Positions 1-7,686 of a DNA stretch of 13,040 bases are shown here, piece by piece. The notes under the pieces are model-generated. The model was not told the DNA's origin and made no database searches. It saw only the letters and a list, made by a program, of their open reading frames with translations. This stretch comes from Blastocladiella britannica (taxonomy: Eukaryota > Blastocladiomycota > Blastocladiomycetes > Blastocladiales > Blastocladiaceae): assembly GCA_025349905.2 (NCBI GenBank), contig MU624882.1:5921-18960 (forward strand), given 5' to 3'. The translations under genes and the position numbers were made by a program. Position 1 is the stretch's first letter, and each line of letters starts with the position of its first letter.

Positions 1-103
1 GTAGCGCCCGCATAGCGGACGAGATCGCTGGTGAGATGGAAACTTTCGAAAGCCCACTCAGCCGTGTTTCTCTCTGCAGTTTCAATTTGAACGAAAAAAT
101 CAA

Positions 104-1210
104 ATGGCCGCAGCCAATGCCTTTGTCCAACGCGTCCTGAACGATGACGCCGGCGAGTCGCCCGTCGCGGCCTCGTCCCCGTCCTTGACCGCATCGGGAT
201 ATTTGCCGCCGTCGTCGAGCGCACACGCGCCGCTGATCCAGCACCAGCACCACACTATGCCGTATCCGCCGCCATTTAACCCCTACGCGCCTTCGGCCAA
301 CATCGCGCACACCAACTCGCAGCGACCAAGTTCTGCTGGATCCAATGGCTCTATTGGAAACGGGTTCTATTACCCTTCTGCCGCGTAAGTGTTGTTTTCT
401 ATTCATTATTGGACTTCATTTGATTGCCTCACCTCTTATCATTGGCAGCGATTCGCGCGTCTCTCGGGGCGAGCTCTGGCGCATGCTGGCCAACCGGATC
501 ATGTACTCGCACTTTTACAAGGCACTCTACGTGTTCATGACCGTCCTGGCCCTAATCACCATCGTCATGGTATGGTGTCCTCCTATTTAATATGGCACTC
601 TTTAACTGACCAAAAAAGACAAAAGTCCTTTATGCAAACATGCCCAACACCCGTCTTCATCTTCCTTGAATCGGTGGTCAACCTGACCCTGATTCTGGAG
701 GTCGGCATGCGGTTCCTGGCCACGCGCCGCGCATTCTTCTCGGCCCGATCCAACCAGCTGGACGTGGTGCTGGTCCTGGGATGCTTGATCTTGTACGGAA
801 TGCTCTTGCACGATGCCCAGACGTGCGACCCGAGCAAGCGCGATGATGCGCAGCGCCGCGAGGCACTCCTTGATAGCGTGCTGTTGATTATCCGCAACGC
901 GCTGCAGCTGGCGCGTATCGCCACCATGCTCCGCAAGTATGCTTTATCTTTATTTTCTATCTTGCCGTCCATTCCTCACCGAAGCGATGAGAAAAAAAGA
1001 AACCAATCGCAGCTGGCAGCACAGGTCGCGTCCGTAGACTTTGCGGGACTCGAGGGCGGAGGCCTTGCCGGTGCCGATCACACGCTCTTGTTTGATGCCG
1101 ACGATCAGCTCGGGTTTGCCACCAGCAGTCTTCCAGCGCCAGTCTCAATGGGTTCCGGGACCGCCAAATCGCGTCCTCTCTCGCGCTCTCCACCATCCTC
1201 GTCCATGTAA
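104..1210 (+). CDS. Voltage-sensor-like four-helix membrane protein (fungal, pore-less)
   Basis: Predicted exons are 104-384, 449-569, 626-936 and 1000-1210, giving 307 residues. Introns of 64, 56 and 63 bp begin GTAAGT, GTATGG and GTATGC and keep the frame. The ATG at 104 follows an A-rich leader. Residues 1-95 are a Pro/Ser/His-rich disordered tail. Four hydrophobic helices follow at about 116-136, 141-166, 178-198 and 215-237, resembling S1-S4 of the ion-transport fold. S2 has FIFLESVVN and LEVGMRFLA, S3 starts NQLDVVLV, and the fourth helix ends IIRNALQLARIATMLRK. No pore helix or S5-S6 follows, only a low-complexity Ser/Pro tail. The pattern matches fungal 'ion transport domain' proteins of unknown function as I remember them. 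S4 lacks the RxxRxxR spacing of true voltage sensors, so proton-channel activity is doubtful. Fold fairly sure; function unknown. Confidence 0.75.
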
Positions 1211-1788
1211 TATTCATTCTCATAACGAATGCATAAGATATTAGCGTGAAAATTCAAGATGTTTCCCGATCGTTTGTTGCTGTTCAGACAACGGTGAAGT
1301 AATGCTCAGACAACGACCGTGCCGGGAATTTTGTGGGTACTGTTGGCAGTCGGTAAATCATTTTGACAACCCACAGCGATGGACTCAGTGCCCAACCTTC
1401 CCTCAAGTGAGAAGGGGGCGCACCGAGCATAAAATACACTGGAATCGCTTCGAATGTGCCGTATTTGGTTTGAAGAGGGATAAAAGGGATAAAGCAGCAG
1501 TATGAAAGCAGTCGATTGAAATAAACAAAACATGTATTTTCCAGACTCGGGCTTACCGTACGTAACAAAGTACGCGCACGGCGAGGGAGTCGGAAAAGTT
1601 TGTTAGTTTTCATTCTCAGCTCCATGATAGAGATGTGCGACGTAAGAATTTAGGAAAGAAAAAAGAAAATTCAAATCCCAGTCGCCTATCTACAATAATA
1701 GGGCCTGGTACAATGAAGTTCCTCCAACTTAAGAGGTTGGTGAGAAGAGTTTGCAACTTTATTCGCTTTTTAGTGGTCACGTGCGCTT
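1211..1788. other. Intergenic interval between two convergent genes
   Basis: This 578-base stretch lies between the stop of the voltage-sensor-like gene and the stop of the minus-strand TBC gene, so it should hold both 3' untranslated regions. Short open frames occur on both strands, but none has recognisable protein character or plausible splice structure. I see no tRNA, 5S rRNA or snRNA signature. It contains a 10-base direct repeat (1284-1293 and 1306-1315), a GGGATAAA doublet around 1479-1498 and an AATAAA at 1520-1525 on the plus strand, about 310 bases past the plus-strand stop. Confidence 0.6.
1284..1315. repeat. 10-base direct repeat pair
   Basis: TCAGACAACG occurs at 1284-1293 and again at 1306-1315, 22 bases apart start to start. 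No coding context explains it. It may be chance or a 3' UTR element. Confidence 0.4.
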
Positions 1789-3840
1789 TCAGTCACGCAC
1801 AGCGTTGCCAGACCTTGGTGAGGCCCGTTTCTGCTCCCACGGCAACCGCTGCTCCTGGTCATCGCCATGGCCGCCAAGTGACGGCGACCTTGTTGGTGAC
1901 GTCGCAGGTGCGGCAGCTCCAAGATGCGACACCACCTCGACCACCTTGGCATCCCGCTCGCGCTCCACCTGCGCCCACTCTTCACGCGCGCGCTTGAGCT
2001 CGCGCCACCGTGTATCCCACTCCTGCCGCACCTCCTCCAAGTCCTCGTCCATGGCCGCGTCCCGATCCCGCGCCTCCGCGACCGCCCTCGCCCTCGCCAC
2101 CGCCCTGGCCGCATCGCGAGCTGCGCGGTCCTCGCGTGCGCCCGTCTCGGCCACAAACCCGGCCCTTGCCGCCGCCACCGCGCGCATCGCTTCGGCGTGC
2201 ACCGACCTGAGGGACGCGCGAGCGGCCCGCGCGCGTTCCCAGGATGCGGCCTCCGCCGCCAACACCGAGTCCCACCAAGCGCGAGATGCGGCGCCGTGGC
2301 GGCGGTCGGCGGTGCGCCACGCGTCGGCGTCGGCGGCCAGGTCAGCGCGTAAGGCGGCAAGTTCGTGGGCGGCCCGCCGGGCCCTGAGTGTGGCCGCCTC
2401 GTCGGCTTGCAGCCGCGCGTGTAAGGCGGTCGCGTAGTGCACGATCGCGTGTGGGAAGCCCGTGAGTGGCGGGTACGCTGCTGCCGTCGCATGTGCGGCC
2501 GTAGAAGAGGTAGGGGATCCTGCGGCCGCCGTGGAGGGACGAGGAAGCTGGATGAACGGGTCAAACATGCCGCGGGCCTCGTGCGCCAGGTCGGCGGCAG
2601 TCGGTGCCGATCCAGTGAGCCCAACCTGGACATGAAGATGATCTTTGCTGGTAGTGGAGGCGACCCGCCGAGCACCCGTACGGGCCCCCGGGTCGGCTGC
2701 AATCAGCTCGCGCGCCATGGCGTGCATGGTGACCACGATAAATCCGGCGGGACATGGTCGAGGGGTGGTGATCCATTCGCGCACGTCCGCGGGCCTGCGC
2801 AGGTACATGATGGGCGCGCGAAAGTGCCTGAGGTACGCGACCAGGGCAAGGTACAGGTACGTTGGTGGTGGGATGGGCCGCTTGGTTGGGGTCGCGGTCG
2901 ATGTCGCTGAGGACGGGCTCGTAGGCGATCGCATATTTCTGGAGTTGTTCCCAGTACCACCCACAATCGGCGATCGGCTCCGTGCACCATAAATGGTCAT
3001 GGGAGAGCGAGACCGGCCCGATTTCCTTTTAGTTGAGGACGAGGTGTCCGGAACCAGCCCGGTGGGCGGCAACGGGCCCATGACGGTCGCGAGAATGATG
3101 TGATCCCAGACCTGTCCCCAGTCGTCTTTCCCCAGCGCCTCCGACATGAGCGTCTGCATCATAGGCCACGCGTACACGTGCGCCGGTGCCCCCGCGGTCC
3201 CATGCAAGTGCGCGTGCAATTGCGGATCGAACCGTGCCAATAAGTCGTCCACGAACTCGAGTGCCTCCAGTGGGGGGTTGGGAAAGTATTCCCACCATTT
3301 CTGCGCGTAGTTGAGCAGCACGACCACCACCAGTTCCTGAGCGGCGACCGGATCTTTGCCCATGGCTTTCACCAGCGGGAACACCAGGTGCGGCAAGTAG
3401 TCGACGTTCCCCGCAAACAGCGGAGACCAGTGTGCAAGGGCCGAAAGAACCCGGTGCGTGGTTTCTGCCAGCGCCGGGTCGCGGATCGGGAACGTGTCGC
3501 GGAACCCCGCCAGGGACGGATGGATCCCGTGCGCGACAAACGCCGTGTACGCGGTACGGTTGTCCGGTAAGGAGAGCAGGTGCCGCCAGATCAGCGGGCG
3601 GTAGGTCGCTGGAAACGCATTGTGGTGGACGAGGTACTGTCGGAGGCGGTGCGAGGACAGGCCGCAGGATTCCATAATGTGGCCAAGGTGCGTGGTCAAG
3701 GGTATTGAAGATGGCTTCTTTTTTAAAGGTTGCGTGGGCTTATGGTCTTGCTGTTGCCGCCGGCGCACTGGCTGCTCGGAGCGCACTGGTTGCCATGCGG
3801 GCCGGGGTGCTCCTCCCATAAAAGACGATGCAGTTGGCAT
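1789..3840 (-). CDS. TBC1D31: TBC1D31-like protein (TBC domain plus coiled coil, no WD40)
   Basis: Single exon of 683 residues from the ATG at 3840; an in-frame ATG at 3675 (MESCGLSSHRL) is an alternative start that keeps the whole conserved part. Residues 56-256 fit the TBC1D31/WDR67 TBC region: TYRPLIWRHLLSLPDNRTAY, then LSALAHWSPLFAG, DYLPHLVFPLVK, WWEYFPNPP and VYAWPMMQTLMSEAL. A Ser/Arg-Pro-rich insert covers about 262-325, before YLYLALVAYLRHF. YPPLTGFPHAIVHY (456-469) opens a long Ala/Arg/Glu-rich coiled coil to about 640. In animals this family sits at centriolar satellites and supports ciliogenesis. The usual N-terminal WD40 repeats are absent, and Ku70 ends only 17 bases upstream on the same strand. 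The arginine-finger (IxxDxxR) and glutamine-finger (YxQ) motifs of active Rab-GAPs are not visible, so a scaffold role is more likely than GAP activity. Confidence 0.82.
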   Translation of the reverse strand: MPTASSFMGGAPRPAWQPVRSEQPVRRRQQQDHKPTQPLKKKPSSIPLTTHLGHIMESCGLSSHRLRQYLVHHNAFPATYRPLIWRHLLSLPDNRTAYTAFVAHGIHPSLAGFRDTFPIRDPALAETTHRVLSALAHWSPLFAGNVDYLPHLVFPLVKAMGKDPVAAQELVVVVLLNYAQKWWEYFPNPPLEALEFVDDLLARFDPQLHAHLHGTAGAPAHVYAWPMMQTLMSEALGKDDWGQVWDHIILATVMGPLPPTGLVPDTSSSTKRKSGRSRSPMTIYGARSRSPIVGGTGNNSRNMRSPTSPSSATSTATPTKRPIPPPTYLYLALVAYLRHFRAPIMYLRRPADVREWITTPRPCPAGFIVVTMHAMARELIAADPGARTGARRVASTTSKDHLHVQVGLTGSAPTAADLAHEARGMFDPFIQLPRPSTAAAGSPTSSTAAHATAAAYPPLTGFPHAIVHYATALHARLQADEAATLRARRAAHELAALRADLAADADAWRTADRRHGAASRAWWDSVLAAEAASWERARAARASLRSVHAEAMRAVAAARAGFVAETGAREDRAARDAARAVARARAVAEARDRDAAMDEDLEEVRQEWDTRWRELKRAREEWAQVERERDAKVVEVVSHLGAAAPATSPTRSPSLGGHGDDQEQRLPWEQKRASPRSGNAVRD

Positions 3841-3857
3841 AATTGGGAAATGTAATT

Positions 3858-6525
3858 CTATTCTCGCGAGAGAGCTGCCGCCTCTGCCGCTGGCAGTGGA
3901 GCAGACTGCAAGTACTCGACGACCCGCCCGACCAAGATCGCCTTGGCCCCCGACACCTTGAGTCCGACGGCGCGCAAAAAGTCCTTGATCTGCGGCACCG
4001 TCAGTCCCTGCACCGCGCTTTCCCCGCGGGCCGCGTACATGGCCAGCATGGTCGCCACGTCCAGCTCGCCCTCGATCTTGGTCCCGCGCGACGACGATGT
4101 TCCTGCACTTCCCTTCCCCACCCGAGTGCCCGACACGGAAGCCGATACGCCAGGCGCCTGCGCCAGGAACGTAGCGATCCGGTCCGGCATGCCCGCTTGG
4201 ATCCATGCCGTGGGCTCGATGCGCATCCCACCCCACCGCTGGTCGTCCGGATCATACCCACCGCCGCCAACGCCCAGATCGCCGTCGACCGGCAGCTCGT
4301 CGACATCCAGCGCCTTGCGATGCAGCGCACGTACAAACGCCGACACGTCTGGCCGCACAAAGTGCGACGTGTCCACGTACTCGGACGGGAGTAAGGGCAC
4401 TTTCGGGTACGCTTCAATGACTGGGGTCAGGAGATCGATCGTGTGGCGGGTCTGCGCGATCCACGCGTCCTCTTGGATCGTACGGGCCGCGGCGGATGCA
4501 GCAGTCAAGGCGGGGTCGGGCTGTTCTAAGCCGGCACCGAGGGTTCGGATGGGCGGCTGGCGCTCTGGGACTGCCGTGGGCGGAGGTGGCGCCTCGTCGT
4601 CGGTATCGCTATCGTCATCTGGCACCTGGACGGCCGGTACCCTTAATGGAGCGACGGCGGTAGTTTTGGGGTTTGCCACGCTCGGTCCCTCGTCGTCCGT
4701 GTCGGAATCCGAAATGACATGAACAGCTCCGGCACCTCTGCCACCGGCATTGGTATTGCCATTGGCTGCACGAGATGGGTCCACTTGCATCCCATCCCCA
4801 TCGGCAGCGTCACCCACTGGGGGCACGAGCTCCGGCATTTTCGGAACTACGGGCCACGGCGTCGACCGCAGCTCGTCCCGGAACGGCAACGGGATGACCG
4901 CCAGTCCCGACGGCACCGTCATGGTCTCCCGCTCGTCGCGCTCCTCCCACTGCGGCAACAGCGCGACGATCCGCGGAATCGACCCGGCTCGAGGGTAATA
5001 AGTAGCGATGGCGATTTTCCCCTGGGCGTCCATCTGGTCCAGCAACGCGGCCATCAGCGTAACCGACCCCGCGTAAATCGAGTCGTCCGGAAGCAACAAC
5101 GTGCTGTGCGCGACATTCCATTCGTGCCTTAACCACTCGCGTTTGCGGAACCCGAGCAAACGCAGCCCGACGGCGCCGTACTGTGCGCGGGCCGCAGCGG
5201 CCAGGAGTGCGCGGTCCAGCACCACTGCGTCGCCGTGCCCGACGGCCGCCGCGTATGCGATGGCCGCGGGCGGAAGAGAAACGGCGGTTTGCGGGCATAT
5301 GGTTTCGGGCACGCGTGCCAGCCTTGCGTGGGTGGCCGCCAGGACGGTTGCGGGAGACGGTTTCGCGGCCGGGGAGTAAACGAGCACGCCGCGCACGCCC
5401 ATCGTCAGACCCGGGGTGACGGCAAACGGCAACCGGAACAATGCGCGCTGTTTAGCCTCGCGCCGCGCCAGCATGCGCGACAGCACGGTTGCCCTGACCG
5501 GATGCTCAAGGCGCCACCCGCCCGCCACCGCCGCGGCCTCGACCGCCGGTGCGAACGGCGACTCGGCCGGAGATCCAGTGATGGCGGCGGTGGCCGCGGC
5601 CAGTGTGGGTGCCGACAACGACGACATGGACGACGACCAAGACGCGTGCATTTTTCCCAGCTGCAGAGCCGCGGCCCAGAACTGGGTCAGATCGAGCGGG
5701 AGTGTCGAGTCCGGGTCGGGCAAAAAGTAGGGCGAGAATTGGATCCCGGCGGCGCCTAGGTCGTCGATGCGGGTGCGGATGGCGTCTTCGGTGCGTTTGC
5801 GGATCTCCGGGTCGAGCGTGGTCGAGAGCGGGGACGCTTGGTTGGTGATCCAGATCAGGCGGCGGCCGCCGAGGGTTGCTTTACTGTATCATTTGTTGTG
5901 AGTGATTTTTTTTTTAATGGGGCGGATTGGTCAACATACATTTCACGAAAGGCCCGCAGTGCGTGGCTCAGGACAAGGGAAATGTCGCATGGATCAAGAG
6001 GGTCGCGCGGAGCGAAGATCAGCGTTGGGTCTGCCTTTTCTGTTGTGAGATTATGCATTTGAGTGAGTCACTCATTTACGCCCTCCGTCAAAATCGTTAA
6101 TAATACCTTGACCAAGCTCCCACAGGGCACGCAATGCGTCCGGGTGCGATTGGTGGAGCGGAAGGAGGTCCGTCCATCCGTCATTATCGCTGTCCTGGTT
6201 CTGGTTCTGGGCGGGGATCTATTTGTTCTCAAATCAATTTTCAATTCAGACTCAGGTTGAATGATAGACGCACGGCATTGTACAGGGTCAGACCAAACAG
6301 ATCGTCGGGACAGAGCACGGCCGAGCGCAGGGCGTGGTCGGCAATGGCGCGGAGAATGACCGGTAGTAAGTTGGTGCGCATCATCGACGTGTTGGCGTCC
6401 ACCACGACCAGTACGGCATCCCGAGACGCGGGTGTGGAGGCAGCAGTGGTCGATTCGTCGCCGTTGAGATCGCTGCCATCCGCCGAGAACGGGTCAAAGA
6501 GGCCGAGGAGGTTGGGCTCTGCCAT
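3858..6525 (-). CDS. KU70: Ku70, DNA end-binding subunit for non-homologous end joining
   Basis: Minus-strand exons are 6525-6274, 6218-6107, 6039-5940 and 5883-3858, giving 829 residues; human Ku70 has 609. Introns of 55, 67 and 56 bp start GTGCGT, GTATTA and GTATGT and restore the frame exactly. Exons 1-3 and the start of exon 4 encode the vWA-like domain (DAVLVVVDANTSMM near residue 40, GGRRLIWITNQASP near 160). The Ku core follows, with GLRLLGFRKREWL (about 394-406), SIYAGSVTLMAALL (423-436) and IPRIVALLPQ. The helical arm follows an acidic insertion of about 100 residues (508-608). A SAP DNA-binding motif (LTVPQIKDFLRAVGLKVSGA) lies at about 782-801. Ku70 pairs with Ku80 as a ring on broken DNA ends in the nucleus and at telomeres. 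The start lies 48 bases from the divergent LSM1 start. Confidence 0.93.
6219..6273 (-). other. Ku70 intron 1
   Basis: This 55-base intron reads GTGCGT to AATAG in phase 0. It joins LFGLTLYNA to IPAQNQ and removes the stop codon that would otherwise end exon 1 at 6241. Confidence 0.75.
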
Positions 6526-6573
6526 TTTGGCGTGTTGATCCGCTTCAAGAAACGAAAAAATAAAGACAGAATA
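6526..6573. promoter_or_regulatory. 48-bp bidirectional start region between KU70 and LSM1
   Basis: Only 48 bases separate the ATG of Ku70 (minus, 6525) from the ATG of LSM1 (plus, 6574). Both genes are confident, so core promoters and 5' leaders must overlap here or reach into the neighbouring coding sequence. No TATA box is visible. The segment is A-rich on the LSM1 side. TTTGGCG, overlapping the Ku70 start, is one base short of an E2F-type site, which could be chance. Confidence 0.6.
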
Positions 6574-7665
6574 ATGAGCACCTCATCGTCAGCAGTACCA
6601 CCCCCACAGGCGTCGTCATCGTCGTCCTCAGCCACTGCTGCCCCGCGCATTGTGCCCGCGCCCGAGCTGGCCCACACCGTGTTCCCCGTCAACCACCCGT
6701 CGCACCCGCAGTACCGCGCCCATTTCCCGGACCTGGGCGCCGACGCTCCTCCCCCTGGTGCTGCTCCTGTTACCGCGCAGGACACGGGCGGTTCAGCCCA
6801 CTCTGGCGGTGGCGGTTCTTCTGGCGGTCCCATTGCCCACGGCTCTGGCGGTTACGGAGGCCACGGCCCGCCGTCGCCCGGTCCGCCGCACGGCACCAGC
6901 GGCAGTCCGCACCGTCAATACCAGGGACAGCACCAGCACTACTCGTCGTCGGGAGGTCAGCGTGGCGGCCAGTACCGCGATCGTGGCGGTCACCACCAGC
7001 ATCAGCAGCGTTATGGTCCGCGTGGCAGTGGTGGCCACCGTGGTGGAAGTGGTAACAATGGTGGGTACCAGCAGCAGCAGTACCACCAGCAGTCGCGCGA
7101 CCGATCGGTGGAAGACCAGCAAATGCAGCAGGCGGCGGCGTTGGCGGCGTTGCCCCCCGGGTCGGCGGCTCTTTTGGACATGCTTGACCGTACGTCGTTA
7201 ACCATTTTCCTTTTTTTTAAATCGGTTGTACTTATAAGTGAATGTATATAGGCCGCGTCCTGAGCGTCCTCCGCGACGGCCGCACGCTGATCGGCCTGCT
7301 CCGGTCGTACGACCAGTTTGGCAACCTGGTGCTGCAGGACACGGTGGAGCGGATAGCTGCGGGCGACTGCTACAGCGACATTGACCGCGGGATTTTCATT
7401 GTGCGTGGCGAGAACTTGGTCATGGTTGGGGTCTTGGTTCGTTATGTCTTCTCCATTTGGCACCATCTTGATCCTGACTCATGATAAAAATGTAAAGGAC
7501 GGCGACGCCGAAGACGCCCTGCCCCTGCGCGAGGTGCCCGTGGACGACGCCTTGAACATGCAGCGCATGTACCTGGACTCGAGACTGGCCCGGGAGCGGG
7601 TCGAGAACAGCGTGCTGCACGCCATTGGCTTTTCCACCGACGCGCCGCAGGACGACACTTACTGA
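6574..7665 (+). CDS. LSM1: LSM1, mRNA decapping activator subunit with long N-terminal extension
   Basis: Exons 6574-7189, 7252-7436 and 7498-7665 encode 322 residues, against about 130-170 in most LSM1 proteins. Introns of 62 and 61 bp start GTACGT and GTTCGT; the second has CTGAC near its end and an AAAG acceptor. The Sm fold begins at residue 201: LDMLDRRVLSVLRDGRTLIG, then DQFGNLVLQDTVERI (Sm1), and RGIFIVRGENLVMVG (Sm2) at 251-265. The last residues, APQDDTY, resemble the short acidic/Tyr end of LSM1. The LSM1 identity follows from RGENLVMVG and the long helical tail. LSM1-7 binds oligoadenylated mRNA 3' ends in the cytoplasm with Pat1 and promotes decapping. Residues 1-200 are low complexity: Ser/Pro-rich, then Gly/His/Gln/Tyr-rich with RGG and RG motifs. 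The second donor could instead be GTCTTG at 7431, which would drop two residues. Confidence 0.92.
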
Positions 7666-7672
7666 AATTACC

Positions 7673-7678
7673 AATAAA
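7673..7678 (+). terminator. Polyadenylation signal AATAAA of LSM1
   Basis: AATAAA lies 8 bases after the LSM1 stop (7665) and before the end of the convergent CET1 frame at 7687. Cleavage at the usual distance would place the LSM1 mRNA end inside the CET1 coding region. Confidence 0.6.
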
Positions 7679-7686
7679 ATTTCATT

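Noticed and set aside
60..76. Possible 3' splice site of a 5' UTR intron (CTCTCTGCAG) before the first gene
   Set aside because: The pyrimidine tract and CAG are suggestive, but the donor would lie near or beyond the window edge and cannot be shown.
1721..1740. Small hairpin around CTTAAG in the intergenic gap
   Set aside because: The stem is short and interrupted. Rho-independent-type terminators are not expected in a eukaryotic nuclear genome.
1770..2702. 310-codon frame antisense-shifted within the TBC gene, and plus-strand frames opposite it
   Set aside because: Arg/Pro-rich translations with no motif. They are shadows of the GC-rich coiled-coil coding sequence.
3841..4236. Upstream in-frame extension of the TBC gene to 815 codons
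   Set aside because: It overlaps the Ku70 SAP region on the same strand in another frame and has no TBC1D31 similarity. It is open only because of high GC content.
6532..6573. Earlier GTG start for LSM1
   Set aside because: GTG is not a usual start in nuclear genes, and the added residues (Lys/Arg-rich) have no LSM1 character. The ATG at 6574 is preferred.
6670..6740. PAM2-like poly(A)-binding-protein motif in the LSM1 extension (VFPVNHPSHPQYRAHFPDL)
   Set aside because: It lacks the LNPxAxxFxP core. The resemblance is only a few spaced hydrophobic and proline residues.
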